Assembly (NCBI GenBank): GCA_965207945.1
Contig: OZ242303.1
Span: 1,426,001-1,490,000, forward strand
DNA length: 64,000 nucleotides
Reading direction: 5' to 3'
DNA from: JAAOII01 sp965207945
GTDB taxonomy: Bacteria; Pseudomonadota; Gammaproteobacteria; CBDBNL01; JAAOII01
The notes under the pieces are model-generated. The model was given only the letters and a program-made list of their open reading frames with translations, did no database searches and was not told where the DNA came from. A program made the position numbers and the translations under genes. Below, in pieces: positions 1 to 9,041 of this stretch; the stretch's first letter is position 1, and each line of letters begins with the position of its first letter.

Positions 1-1322
1 AGTAGCGCTCCTTCTGCGCGAGGTATTTGAGAAATACGAAAACCTTCCCCCTCCTCATTGTCAGAGAGGCGCACCATATCTCCAACAGATACTATGTCAC
101 TTGCCAGTTCTGGTTTATCACCTATTTCTTCCTCTGATATATAAGGAGCTGCCCAGGACAATCCATCCCAGTTAATAACTATCTCATCACCCGAAGATAA
201 AACAACAATGATACTCTGTTCATCTATTTGCTTCACTATGACAGGTTCCAAAGAATTATCATAGCTTGATATAGTTGCCAACTCTTTGAGGGCTTCAACA
301 TAAACTGGGTTTTCCGCAAAGAAATCTTCCGTTTCAACCAAACTTTCAAACTGTCTTTCGGCGCCACGCCATCCATGCCTTTTATCATAAGCCAGTAGAC
401 CAGACCTGACTGCTACGTTAGCATATTGCTGAAGTTTTTTGTCAACTGAGGTATATACCTTATAGCCGGCGGTGAGCATTTCATCAGAGTTTACCCCATA
501 TTTATCTGGGTCATTCAAAATGGCAAGGCGCGCGGTTTCAGATACATATAAGCCCTCTACTTCAGTAGCATAGTCGTAGGGCTTGCCGCTTATCTCTTCT
601 TCTACGGCACTTAGATACTGCCCTCTTGATATATATCCTAATTTTGCCATGCGCATAAGTATCCAGTCGCGTCTTTCTTGAGCACGTTTAGGATTACTAA
701 CTGGATTCAACTTGGATGGGGCTTTGGGTAAGCCAGCTAACATCGCATACTGAGCTAAACTCAGCTCGCTTAAATCTAAGTTGTAATAGGTTTTTGCCGC
801 CGCCGCCATACCAAAGGACTTATATCCTAAAAATATTGTGTTGACATATAACGACATAATATCCTGTTTGCTGAGAGCTCGCTCCATTTTAATTGCCAAT
901 AAAATCTCATTCAATTTACGCATTATGGTGCGATCGCGAGTTAGATAATAATTACGCGCTACCTGCATAGTAATAGTGCTGCCGCCAGTTTGAGTAGAGC
1001 TGCGAGTAATTAGTTGAAAAACTGCCCGAGCAAGTCCGCGCGGGTCTAAGCCAATATGCTGAAAAAACCTAGAGTCCTCAGCGGAAATTAATGCATTGAT
1101 GAGGTCTGTGGGAGTTTCTTCATAAGCAACAGGAGTCCTTTTGACATTCCCTATTTGAGATATAAGTGCGCCATCTACCGTAAAAATTCTCAGGGGTTCC
1201 TGATACTTAACATTACGCAGCTCATTTATGTTAGGCAAGCGCAGATATAAAACACTAACAAATAGGGCTATTGATAAGCCTCCCCATAGCGCGAAGTAAA
1301 AAAATAACTTATAAATTTTCAT
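1..1322 (-). CDS. mrcA: Class A penicillin-binding protein 1A, N-terminal part (runs off the window edge)
   Basis: Peptidoglycan glycosyltransferase/transpeptidase of the inner membrane, acting on lipid II in the periplasm. I translated it directly from the minus strand: about 440 codons lie in the window and the C-terminal transpeptidase half is cut off at base 1. After a short cytoplasmic start comes one membrane segment (about residues 4-25). The GT51 domain follows with motif EDSRFF (catalytic Glu about residue 82), then GGSTITMQVARN, then a QLSK-like block ending in YVNTIFLG. Further on is an inserted region of the kind found between the two catalytic domains in PBP1A. The ATG at 1322 is preceded by a -10 TACAAT 9 nt upstream, so the mRNA may be leaderless. 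It lies 44 bp downstream of the malic enzyme on the same strand. The PBP1A call rather than another class A protein is likely but not certain. Confidence 0.85.
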   Translation of the reverse strand, partial: MKIYKLFFYFALWGGLSIALFVSVLYLRLPNINELRNVKYQEPLRIFTVDGALISQIGNVKRTPVAYEETPTDLINALISAEDSRFFQHIGLDPRGLARAVFQLITRSSTQTGGSTITMQVARNYYLTRDRTIMRKLNEILLAIKMERALSKQDIMSLYVNTIFLGYKSFGMAAAAKTYYNLDLSELSLAQYAMLAGLPKAPSKLNPVSNPKRAQERRDWILMRMAKLGYISRGQYLSAVEEEISGKPYDYATEVEGLYVSETARLAILNDPDKYGVNSDEMLTAGYKVYTSVDKKLQQYANVAVRSGLLAYDKRHGWRGAERQFESLVETEDFFAENPVYVEALKELATISSYDNSLEPVIVKQIDEQSIIVVLSSGDEIVINWDGLSWAAPYISEEEIGDKPELASDIVSVGDMVRLSDNEEGEGFRISQIPRAEGAL

Positions 1323-1366
1323 TGTATGAGTATTGTAGCAATATGTTAAAGATTATGTTAAAGATT
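1323..1366 (-). promoter_or_regulatory. mrcA promoter overlapping a 12-bp tandem repeat
   Basis: On the minus strand, -35 TTAACA (1356-1361), an 18-bp spacer and -10 TACAAT (1332-1337) end 9 nt before the mrcA ATG. The -35 lies in a perfect tandem duplication of the 12-mer atgttaaagatt (1343-1354 and 1355-1366), which would offer a second copy of the -35. Seen in sequence; promoter activity is inference. Confidence 0.5.
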
Positions 1367-2590
1367 TTACAATCTGGCAACTTTAGTAGCAATTGCCGCT
1401 TTGGCAACCGCATTTCCTGCAACTTCTAACAAACGGGGGTCCATTGGCTTAGGCAGGATATACTCCTTGCCAAACTTTAATGTCTCCTTCTTATATAGCT
1501 TCTGAATAGCAAGAGGAACTTCTTTGCGTGCCAAAGAGCTCACCGCGCGGGCGCAGGCAAGTTTCATTTCTATGTTTATTGCAGAAGAGCGGGTCTTAAG
1601 CGCCCCATAAAAGATATAAGGAAAAGCCAGCACATTGTTTACTTGATTAGGATAATCTGAGCGTCCCGTTGCCATAATTGCATCCTTGCGCGTTGCCCTT
1701 ACCAACTCGGGTTTTATCTCTGGGTCGGGGTTGGCGCAGGCAAAGATTATTGGGTTAGGCGCCATCACTTTTATATTATCCGTGACTAATAGATTCCCTT
1801 TGGAAAATCCTAAAATAACATCGGCATCCTGACAGGCGTCTGCAAGGACACGATCTTTGGTGGTAGCGGCAAATCTTCCCTTGAGCGCTCCATTATTAGC
1901 TCTGCCCTTATATACTACGCCTTGGCTATCTATCAACCTTAAATTATTAACGCTAATGCCCATGCCCTGTAAAAGTTCTAAGGTTGCTAAAGCAGCGGCT
2001 CCAGCTCCTATGCATACAATCTTAAGGTTTTTCCATTTCTTTTTCTGCAGTTCCACCGCATTAATCATCGCTGCCAGAGTAACTATGGCGGTTCCATGCT
2101 GGTCATCGTGAAACACTGGAATATCACATATCTTTTGTAATTCTTTTTCAATATAAAAACAATCAGGCGCTTTTATGTCCTCTAAATTAATTCCGCCAAA
2201 AGTAGGCGCCAAAGCCCTGACGATTTCAACAAATTTCTTAGGGTCCTTTTCATCCACCTCCAAATCAAAAGCATCTATGTTGGCAAATCGCTTAAACAAC
2301 ACTGCCTTCCCTTCCATAACTGGTTTACTAGCCATAGCTCCCAAGTTACCCAGCCCTAATATTGCTGAACCATTGGATATTATTCCCACCAAGTTGGATT
2401 TAGCAGTATAGTCATATACACTAAGTGGCTCTTCAGCTATTCTCAGAACTGGTTCGGCAACTCCAGGACTATAAGCCAGAGTTAAATCTCCTGGCGTTTT
2501 TGCTGGTTTAGTTATCTTAATCGCAACTTTGCCTGCTGGCTCACGTGAATGATAAGCTAATGATTTTTTTCGTAAATTTGTTTCTTTCAT
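1367..2590 (-). CDS. Malic enzyme, short form (malate to pyruvate and CO2)
   Basis: Oxidative decarboxylation of malate with NAD(P)+, linking the TCA cycle to pyruvate in the cytoplasm. At 407 residues this is the short bacterial form, without the C-terminal phosphotransacetylase-like domain that takes E. coli MaeB to about 760 residues. Visible features are the N-terminal block YSPGVAEP, the region with SNGSAILGLGNLGA, the segment HDDQHGTA where divalent metal and malate bind in the family, and a dinucleotide-binding GAGAAA. The cofactor (NAD or NADP) cannot be decided from motifs alone. The ATG at 2590 lies 28 bp beyond tRNA-Leu on the same strand, so co-transcription with the tRNA is possible. 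No Shine-Dalgarno is visible. Confidence 0.9.
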   Translation of the reverse strand: MKETNLRKKSLAYHSREPAGKVAIKITKPAKTPGDLTLAYSPGVAEPVLRIAEEPLSVYDYTAKSNLVGIISNGSAILGLGNLGAMASKPVMEGKAVLFKRFANIDAFDLEVDEKDPKKFVEIVRALAPTFGGINLEDIKAPDCFYIEKELQKICDIPVFHDDQHGTAIVTLAAMINAVELQKKKWKNLKIVCIGAGAAALATLELLQGMGISVNNLRLIDSQGVVYKGRANNGALKGRFAATTKDRVLADACQDADVILGFSKGNLLVTDNIKVMAPNPIIFACANPDPEIKPELVRATRKDAIMATGRSDYPNQVNNVLAFPYIFYGALKTRSSAINIEMKLACARAVSSLARKEVPLAIQKLYKKETLKFGKEYILPKPMDPRLLEVAGNAVAKAAIATKVARL

Positions 2591-2618
2591 AATGTATAAC
2601 TAATAATATAATTTATGA

Positions 2619-2702
2619 TGCCGAAGAGAGGACTCGAACCTCCACGGGATTGCTCCCACTAGATCCTGAATCTAGCGTGTCTACCAATTTCACCACCTCG
2701 GC
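2619..2702 (-). tRNA. tRNA-Leu (CAG)
   Basis: An 84-nt cloverleaf on the minus strand. Acceptor GCCGAGG pairs with CTTCGGC with one G-U, the D-loop carries GGTAGACA, the anticodon loop reads TTCAGGA giving CAG, a long variable arm typical of leucine tRNAs follows, and the T-arm contains GGTTCGAGTCC. Discriminator base is A. CCA is not encoded; the genome continues TCA. It lies between the sirtuin and malic enzyme genes. Confidence 0.95.
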
Positions 2703-2727
2703 ATTATTTGTTTATTTTACAGGAAAT

Positions 2728-3474
2728 TTATGCCTCCACCTCTGTAGATTTACGAAGTTTTCCCTTTGTCAAATCTTTTATAAACAACTCCACCTGTTCA
2801 GTAGCTTGACCATAGTAGCCATGGTCAAAATACTGCTGCACCATAGATGGCTCAAGGTTTATCTCACAACACAATGCTCCCGCCATGCGCGCTTGTAGGA
2901 CAAAACCTGCCGCTGGAAAAACATTGCCAGAGGTTCCTATCGCGACAAATACATCGCAATTGCTTAATGCATCATTAATCTCCTCCATTCTATAAGGCAT
3001 CTCGCCAAACCACACTATATCTGGTCTTAAACTGCCAATCATAGAACAAGCAGGACATCCTTCTTCTTTAGATAAATCTTCCTTACGTTCAAACTTTGCC
3101 CCGCAACTGGAACAGAATATCTTGTATAGTTCTCCATGCATGTGGGCAACTCGGTTAGCCCCGCCACGTTCATGCAAATCATCTATATTTTGGGTTACTA
3201 AAAACAGTTTATCTTGTAATTTTTTTTCTAAACCACCCAAAGCAATATGAGCCGCATTGGGTTGCACCTTGCCCAGGTCTTGACGACGAGTATTATAAAA
3301 TTTATGCACCAGGTCGGGGTCACGGGCAAAGCCCTCAGGGGTTGCCACCTCATCTACAGGATGATTTTCCCACAGCCCATCTGAGGCACGAAAAGTTTTT
3401 ATGCCGGATTCAGCGGATACCCCTGCCCCGGTCAGGATAACCAGAGCATATTTATTTTCTTTTAATTCGGACAT
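2728..3474 (-). CDS. cobB: Sir2-family NAD-dependent protein deacylase
   Basis: Removes acyl groups from protein lysines using NAD+, giving nicotinamide and O-acyl-ADP-ribose. The 248-residue protein has the sirtuin Rossmann start LTGAGVSAESG, the cofactor loop with FRASDGLW, TQNIDDLHERGG, the catalytic His in HMHGEL, a four-cysteine zinc site (CSSC and CPAC) and LRPDIVWFGEMP. The motif FYNTRR carries the Tyr and Arg spaced Y-x-x-R that mark class III sirtuins such as CobB and SIRT5, so desuccinylase/demalonylase activity is plausible. It lies about 46 bp downstream of rnfC on the same strand and may be co-transcribed with rnfBC. Unlike the long E. coli CobB it has no extended basic N-terminus. 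Confidence 0.92.
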   Translation of the reverse strand: MSELKENKYALVILTGAGVSAESGIKTFRASDGLWENHPVDEVATPEGFARDPDLVHKFYNTRRQDLGKVQPNAAHIALGGLEKKLQDKLFLVTQNIDDLHERGGANRVAHMHGELYKIFCSSCGAKFERKEDLSKEEGCPACSMIGSLRPDIVWFGEMPYRMEEINDALSNCDVFVAIGTSGNVFPAAGFVLQARMAGALCCEINLEPSMVQQYFDHGYYGQATEQVELFIKDLTKGKLRKSTEVEA

Positions 3475-3520
3475 TATTCGGATTTTACTTGGATGTTACT
3501 TGGATATTATTTGGATGTTA

Positions 3521-5398
3521 TTAAGATGTTAGATTATTTAATTCTTGCTGTAATTTATCATGTGTATTCTGCAAAGTTGCGGCACGGCTATCTTCACCTG
3601 CTGCCTGCCATTTATCTATTGCCTGCAACGTCTTACTGATTTGAATCTTTAAGCTGGCAATTTTCCTTTGCTTAACAGAAATATCTTCTGCGGGCGAACT
3701 ATCTGTTGTCTGTTTCATCTTGGCAATTCGCTCTGCCCTTCTTGCCGCAAGTTCCTCTTTTTGTTTATCCAACCTTAGTGTATGAACATTAAACCTATCC
3801 CTTGCTCTATCCGCTTTATATTTATTGAGTTGTTCGGTTTTACTTGACTCCTTAGCAAATATATAATAATCACTCAAGGGTATATTGCTGGGGCATACAT
3901 AATCACAAGCAGCGCATTCAATACAAGAAAATAATCCCTCATCCACTGCCAACGGTATCTTATCCGCTTTGATATATCGGTAGAGTTGTTGCGGCAACAA
4001 ACGGGCTGGACAGACCTGCTCGCACAAGCCACATTTTATGCACTCGCGATGCTGAGTCCATTGTTTATCAAAGAGAGGGGTATCAGCGCTACGCCATAAG
4101 GCGCTTTGTGTCAGCGGTGCGTCCTGTTTATGCCTCTGTTCATCTTCATGCCCATGCCCGTTCTCATATCCATTATCCTCAATATTACCCCCAACATTAC
4201 TACTGTTATTAGCAAGCATATTAGGTGATTTCTTAAACACCAATAGGCAATTTGTTGAGGAGGAAACTGGCATATTCAAATCATCAATTTTATAGTTCAT
4301 CATTGCCCCGCCCATAAAAACATTAACCGAAGATAAATCCTTAACCCCAGTTTGCAATAAGATTTGATTAATCGGAGTTCCCAACCGCACCCAATGATTA
4401 CGAGGTTGAGGAACTCCATTACCCGCCACAGTGATAATTCTTTGCAACAAAGGTTCATTGTGCACCACAGCCCGATATATAGCGCGTAAGGTTGCAACAT
4501 TCAAACATAAAATGCCCTGCTGAACTGCTATTTTTCCACTTGGTATTTCCGTGCCAAGCAACGCCAAAATAAGTTGCTTCTCGCTTCCCATAGGATAAAT
4601 TGTTGGCAACACCTTAAGTTGGGGACTGGGAATTGTTGGACTCGCAAGCCCGGCTTCTTTAGCTTCTTTAGCTTCTTTATTTTTGATTGCCGCACCAATT
4701 GCATCTATGGCAGAGGACATGTTATTTTCAAGCGCTATTATTGTCTGCGGGTTGCAGCCGAGTATTTTATTAGCTATGGGTATAGCTGCAACAACCTCAT
4801 CACTATAAGAGTCAAGCAAAGCATGGTCAACTGTTATATATGGTTCACACTCTACAGCATTTACTATTAAATGCTTGACCTTCTGCGCCCCCATCTTGCG
4901 CAAAGCAGGAAATCCGCCACCGCCCATGCCATATATTGCCGCCCTTTTCAATCGTTCAATCAGCTCCTGCCGAGTACAATCTTGATAGCTTTTATTCTCA
5001 GGTGGAGTAACTCTCTCATGCTTGTTGTCGCTGCGTAACACCAAACACTCGGAATAATACGGCACTCTTCCGCTGATTAATATATTAGTAGTCCCCGTTA
5101 TGACTCCTGATACTGGCGCCATCCTGTGCTTTTCGCCTGCCGTAATTGGCTCATTAATAAACTGTCCTGCCAAGACCCTATCACCTACCGCTACTTTATT
5201 TCCCATCTGCACTCCTGCTTTAGTGATAGGAATATAAAATTCATCTGCGGGAATAATATCTCCTATAGGCAAGCGCATACTTTCTTCTTTATGCTCTGGC
5301 GGTTTAACTCCGCCGTGGAAAGTGCGTTTTAGCCGTGTGGTTATAGGCGCCTTAAATATTTGCGCCACTGACTGCGTCAGTCCTTGTATTTTAGACAC
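3521..5398 (-). CDS. rnfC: Rnf electron transport complex subunit C
   Basis: Peripheral iron-sulfur/flavin subunit of the Rnf (RsxABCDGE) complex, which couples electron transfer between NADH and ferredoxin to Na+ or H+ movement. The 625 residues include an N-terminal FHGGVKPPEHK start, a glycine-rich GMGGGGFPA nucleotide-binding segment about one quarter in, then two 4Fe-4S motifs, CIKCGLCEQVCP and CIECAACDYVCP, and a charged coiled-coil tail. The linker before the clusters is rich in Asn, Gly and His, and another holds a KEA repeat (4655-4680), both probable repeat expansions. The start is GTG at 5398, overlapping the rnfB stop by 8 nt, which implies translational coupling. rnfD, which usually follows, is absent; a sirtuin comes next instead. 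Confidence 0.92.
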   Translation of the reverse strand: MSKIQGLTQSVAQIFKAPITTRLKRTFHGGVKPPEHKEESMRLPIGDIIPADEFYIPITKAGVQMGNKVAVGDRVLAGQFINEPITAGEKHRMAPVSGVITGTTNILISGRVPYYSECLVLRSDNKHERVTPPENKSYQDCTRQELIERLKRAAIYGMGGGGFPALRKMGAQKVKHLIVNAVECEPYITVDHALLDSYSDEVVAAIPIANKILGCNPQTIIALENNMSSAIDAIGAAIKNKEAKEAKEAGLASPTIPSPQLKVLPTIYPMGSEKQLILALLGTEIPSGKIAVQQGILCLNVATLRAIYRAVVHNEPLLQRIITVAGNGVPQPRNHWVRLGTPINQILLQTGVKDLSSVNVFMGGAMMNYKIDDLNMPVSSSTNCLLVFKKSPNMLANNSSNVGGNIEDNGYENGHGHEDEQRHKQDAPLTQSALWRSADTPLFDKQWTQHRECIKCGLCEQVCPARLLPQQLYRYIKADKIPLAVDEGLFSCIECAACDYVCPSNIPLSDYYIFAKESSKTEQLNKYKADRARDRFNVHTLRLDKQKEELAARRAERIAKMKQTTDSSPAEDISVKQRKIASLKIQISKTLQAIDKWQAAGEDSRAATLQNTHDKLQQELNNLTS

Positions 5399-5957
5399 GG
5401 GCGTCTGTGGTGATGATCTGATATTCTTTATCGGGCCTTATAGGAAGTTTAGAATTATTTATACTTGTCAATTCCACCATATCTATACAATCCACAGGGC
5501 AAGGGTCAACGCATAAATCACAACCAGTACATTCGTCAAGGATAACTGTGTGCATTTTTTTAGCCGCTCCTACTATGGCGTCAACGGGGCATGCTTGGAT
5601 ACATTTGGTACATCCTATGCACTCGTCCTCACGAATAATTGCCACACTTGGCGGCTGTTCCGCACCATGACTCTCATCTTGTGGTAAGGGGTCGCGATTA
5701 AGTAAATCCGCTAGTTGCTGAATTACATCAGCTCCACCAGGTGGACACTTATTGATTGCGTCTCCTTTGGCTATTGCTTCAGCATAAGGACGGCAGCCAG
5801 GGTATCCGCACTGTCCGCACTGAGTTTGGGGTAATATGGCGTCTATTCTATCTATAGTAGGATCTTTCTTCACCCTTAAAAATGCTGCAGCAATGCCCAG
5901 CGATAATCCTGTTATCAGGGTGAGAGCCAATAAATAAAATAATGAATAAATAGGCAT
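5391..5957 (-). CDS. rnfB: Rnf electron transport complex subunit B
   Basis: Membrane-anchored ferredoxin-like subunit of the Rnf complex. The 188 residues start with one transmembrane helix (about 4-26). A four-cysteine 4Fe-4S domain follows with CGQCGYPGC, then two bacterial ferredoxin motifs, CIGCTKCIQACP and CTGCDLCVDPCP. Only 22 bp separate its ATG from the divergent gene at 5980. A TATAAT on the minus strand (5966-5971) ends 8 nt before the ATG, so the transcript is probably leaderless. rnfA, usually immediately upstream, is missing here. The AAGGGA touching the ATG is too close to act as a normal ribosome-binding site. Confidence 0.93.
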   Translation of the reverse strand: MPIYSLFYLLALTLITGLSLGIAAAFLRVKKDPTIDRIDAILPQTQCGQCGYPGCRPYAEAIAKGDAINKCPPGGADVIQQLADLLNRDPLPQDESHGAEQPPSVAIIREDECIGCTKCIQACPVDAIVGAAKKMHTVILDECTGCDLCVDPCPVDCIDMVELTSINNSKLPIRPDKEYQIITTDARV

Positions 5958-5979
5958 TCCCTTAAATTATAATAGCTAT
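5958..5979. promoter_or_regulatory. Shared bidirectional -10 element between rnfB and the outer-membrane gene
   Basis: The whole intergenic gap is 22 bp and contains the palindrome ATTATAAT (5966-5973). Read to the right it gives TATAAT at 5968-5973, 6 nt before the ATG at 5980. Read to the left it gives TATAAT at 5966-5971, 8 nt before the rnfB ATG at 5957. A minus-strand -35-like TTTAAA lies 17 bp away (5989-5994) inside the opposite gene; the plus-strand -35 is weak. One element could serve both genes, excluding simultaneous use. Confidence 0.6.
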
Positions 5980-6579
5980 ATGAGTGATTTTAAACAAGGA
6001 ATGGCATTAATTAGGGGAAGATACATAATATTTATATTATTGTTTATGGCACAAATACAGAGTGTGCAGGCGGTAGATTGGGGTTTGCAGTATCAGGGGG
6101 GAGATAATGATAATAATATAGCCATTAGTTATGCAGAGCGGGATCTTCCACAAAATATGCGTGAATGGTATTTGGGCTGTAGAGAGTTTGAGCGTTCAGA
6201 TACGGACTTACATAAAAAAGAAAAGGCCTCGGGTTGTGGCTTAGCTTTTTCTTGGCGTTATTATTTCCGTCCATTATTTTCCTCCCCCCGAGTATCCCCT
6301 CGTGGAAGTTTCTTTTTAGGGGTGCGCAATGATTGGTGGCGGCTATATTATGATTGGGAGGGTGATTTCGCACAAGCAGATAATAAAGATGCCGCTCAAA
6401 AGGGACGTTCCACCGTTGACTCTCTTACTCCTGCAGCTATAGTGGGCTGGAGTTTTGGTGATGCGAAAATCTCTTATGATATTTATTTTTCTGTCGGCAA
6501 TGAATTTAATGTCATAACCGATGGAGAAGATGTGAGTGATGGCAGCATTATATTGGGGGGGATAGGTATCAGGTTTTAG
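5980..6579 (+). CDS. Uncharacterised outer-membrane beta-barrel-like protein
   Basis: Not recognised as a named family. The 199 residues begin with a probable Sec signal peptide whose hydrophobic core is followed by VQA before VDW, so cleavage near residue 31 is expected. The mature part is rich in aromatic and glycine residues in alternating strand-like stretches such as WRYYFRPLF and WRLYYDWEGD, and it ends in a phenylalanine (GIGIRF), the usual terminal residue of outer-membrane barrels. Size suggests an eight-stranded barrel. A second ATG at 6001 would give a more compact signal peptide (n-region RGR). It is divergent from rnfB and convergent with another outer-membrane-like gene 11 bp away. 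Function unknown. Confidence 0.6.
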   Translation: MSDFKQGMALIRGRYIIFILLFMAQIQSVQAVDWGLQYQGGDNDNNIAISYAERDLPQNMREWYLGCREFERSDTDLHKKEKASGCGLAFSWRYYFRPLFSSPRVSPRGSFFLGVRNDWWRLYYDWEGDFAQADNKDAAQKGRSTVDSLTPAAIVGWSFGDAKISYDIYFSVGNEFNVITDGEDVSDGSIILGGIGIRF

Positions 6580-6590
6580 AATGTTAGGTT

Positions 6591-7526
6591 TTAAAATATT
6601 AAATTAAAGTTTAATCCCATCGTCTCGCTTTTGGCACCGTAATAGGGGCTATAATCGCTAAATCCTTCACTCCAATCCGCAGTAATACGCCAGCCAGTAA
6701 CTGGCGACTTAGATTTTTCTAGACCAACTTTAACCTGATATGTTGAGCCCCAATCATTATATTCATAAGCCCTTTGCTCGGCGCCAAAAATCAGGCGGAC
6801 AACATTGCCTGGCGCCGCGCCACGATAGTCAAAACCATAACGGGCAAACTTTTGGTCAAGGTTAAGATTATTCTGCAAATAGTTCCCATAAGCTATGTAG
6901 TAGCGCAAAGACGTATGAATATCCCCGAATAGAAGTTCTAAATAGTCCCCTTCCAATAAAGGAGTTGCCCTTGCCTGATTAGCTATGTCTATTCCTATTT
7001 CTTCCAGTTTTTTATTGTTAGCATCCTCATCAATCCCTTCAGTGCCAGGTTCCACAGGCAAATAATCTAAAAATTGACGGTGCACTTCCTTGCGTTCATA
7101 ATTCCAATTTAAACGCAGAACAAAGGAATTAAGCAACAAGCCAATGTTGTATCCCAAAATATAGTCATTATTTATGAGCAATAATTCTTCCTCATTTTTA
7201 TTGTCGGTTGGAGTTAAGTCCATATAAGAAAAATGGTTTTTCATCCCAACCACGCCGCCTATTTCCACTATTTGCGACCTACCAAAATACCATCTACTGA
7301 GAGAAAATTCTTTAGCTATATCAAAGGTCAGCAAATTTTCTTCACCAAAAATATCATGTTTAGATTCATAAGAGTTAACCGAGAAGCCATTATTATATCG
7401 AGCCGCCAAAGGGGCTAAAAATATTCCGCCTTCGGAAAAAGTTGCTCCATTAGGAGCATCGGGGAAAAAAGAAAATATTGAGCCGCTAAGAACTAAGGTG
7501 GATAGGATGGGGAGAAGGGAAGTCAT
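6591..7526 (-). CDS. Probable outer-membrane protein, DUF1207-like
   Basis: The 311 residues start with a signal-like hydrophobic segment. The following block (GGIFLAPLAARYNNGFSV) resembles the start of DUF1207 proteins, a family of uncharacterised outer-membrane barrels; this match is from memory. Many Tyr/Trp-rich alternating segments follow and the last residue is Phe (NLIF). The ATG overlaps the hldE stop as TAATG, so it is the second gene of an hldE operon on the minus strand. Linkage to a heptose-synthesis gene suggests a role at the outer membrane surface, but this is only context. Confidence 0.6.
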   Translation of the reverse strand: MTSLLPILSTLVLSGSIFSFFPDAPNGATFSEGGIFLAPLAARYNNGFSVNSYESKHDIFGEENLLTFDIAKEFSLSRWYFGRSQIVEIGGVVGMKNHFSYMDLTPTDNKNEEELLLINNDYILGYNIGLLLNSFVLRLNWNYERKEVHRQFLDYLPVEPGTEGIDEDANNKKLEEIGIDIANQARATPLLEGDYLELLFGDIHTSLRYYIAYGNYLQNNLNLDQKFARYGFDYRGAAPGNVVRLIFGAEQRAYEYNDWGSTYQVKVGLEKSKSPVTGWRITADWSEGFSDYSPYYGAKSETMGLNFNLIF

Positions 7527-8962
7527 TATTTAGATTTTTTAATCTTAGCAATGGTAGAGGTTGTAGAAATATCAGCAGTATGACAAAGAATTTTAACCTT
7601 ACCTCCATAAGATTCCACTATATCATAACCTACTACATCGGTTCTTTTTTTATAATCACCTCCCTTAACTAATAGGTCGGGCTTAATTTTGTGCAATAAA
7701 ACCTCTGGGGTCTTCTCACTAAAAGGTACCACCCAATCCACTTGACGCAAACTTTTTAGCACTTCAGCCCGAGCGCGTAAATCATTTATTGGACGATTTT
7801 TCCCCTTGAGCCCGCGCGCTGATTTATCATCATTAATCGCCACCACCAATCTATCGCCAAGCTGTGCCGCTTGACGCAAATACGTAACATGTCCAGCATG
7901 CAGAATATCAAAAACCCCGTTGGTAAATACTATCTTGTGCCCTTTGGAGCGTTCTTTGTTTATTTGCTTAACCAACTCATCGGAGGATATATAAGGCATC
8001 TCATTCGCCAAAGGACCCGCCAAAGGACGGACAACATCGTCATAGCCAATAACTCCAGTCCCAGCTTTAGTAACACTTACGCCTGCGGCTGCGCTTGCCA
8101 ATTCTGTTGCCTCTTCTAGTTTCATCCCTGCGCCTATAGCAGCACTAAGAACAGCAACCACCGTATCTCCAGCGCCCGTAACATCATAAACCTCTCGGAC
8201 TTGAGCTGGAATATTGTAAGTGCGATCCTGCAGGACCAAGGACATTCCATCAGAGCCGCGAGTGATCAACAACGCCTTTAGTTTGAGCTGTTTAACCATA
8301 TTGCGCGCCTTAGACAGAAACTCTTGCTCATCGCCGCAATCTCCAACAACTGCCACAAACTCTGCGTAGTTCGGAGTAAGGACATCAGCCCCTTTATAAG
8401 GAGAAAAATCTTTTCTTTTAGGGTCAATAATAACAAAGGTACCCTGCTTTTTAGCAGCGGCGATTATCGGCTCTATATCTGCTAAAGAGCCCTTGTTATA
8501 ATCCGAAAGAATTAACAAGTCGGCAAATCTTAATTTCTTTATCAATGATTTATTCATGCGCCCCGCCTCTGCACTTAAATCATCTTCAAAATCTAACCTT
8601 AATAATTGTTGTGAAGAAACCACCCTAAGCTTAGTGGTGGTGATAGATTTAGCAGTTACGGTTAAGTTATCTTTAATATTGCCTTGCTTAATTAGTTTAC
8701 GGATAGCTGCACCTTCACGGTCCTTGCCGATAACGCCAAAAAGGTGTGGTTTAATACCCCAACCGCTAAGATTCAATGCTACGTTTGCCGCACCGCCTAA
8801 GCGATTTTCTTTGTTATCAACATGGACTACCGGGACAGGCGCCTCTGGAGAAATGCGTGATACCTTGCCTTTGAAATAGCGGTCGAGCAGGACATCGCCT
8901 GCAACGATAACTTTTGCTTTAGCAAAAAAGCGTAAATCTGGAATTTTGTTGATACTAACCAT
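7526..8962 (-). CDS. hldE: Bifunctional heptose 7-phosphate kinase / heptose 1-phosphate adenylyltransferase
   Basis: Makes ADP-heptose for the lipopolysaccharide inner core. The 478 residues match the fused gammaproteobacterial form. The N-terminal half is a PfkB/ribokinase-type kinase with GGAANVALNL and the catalytic DVTGAGDT near residue 260. The C-terminal half is a nucleotidyltransferase with NGVFDILHAGH (the HxGH signature, about residues 345-355) and a KGGDYK motif. It leads a two-gene minus-strand transcript with the DUF1207-like gene. Upstream, -35 TTGCTT (8992-8997) and -10 TATCAT (8970-8975) are 16 bp apart and end 7 nt before the ATG, consistent with a leaderless mRNA. Confidence 0.95.
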   Translation of the reverse strand: MVSINKIPDLRFFAKAKVIVAGDVLLDRYFKGKVSRISPEAPVPVVHVDNKENRLGGAANVALNLSGWGIKPHLFGVIGKDREGAAIRKLIKQGNIKDNLTVTAKSITTTKLRVVSSQQLLRLDFEDDLSAEAGRMNKSLIKKLRFADLLILSDYNKGSLADIEPIIAAAKKQGTFVIIDPKRKDFSPYKGADVLTPNYAEFVAVVGDCGDEQEFLSKARNMVKQLKLKALLITRGSDGMSLVLQDRTYNIPAQVREVYDVTGAGDTVVAVLSAAIGAGMKLEEATELASAAAGVSVTKAGTGVIGYDDVVRPLAGPLANEMPYISSDELVKQINKERSKGHKIVFTNGVFDILHAGHVTYLRQAAQLGDRLVVAINDDKSARGLKGKNRPINDLRARAEVLKSLRQVDWVVPFSEKTPEVLLHKIKPDLLVKGGDYKKRTDVVGYDIVESYGGKVKILCHTADISTTSTIAKIKKSK

Positions 8963-9041
8963 ACTTATAATGATATATTTTATAAGATATTAAGCAATAA
9001 TATAGTAAATAGATAGATTATTGTTTATACTATTAACAACG

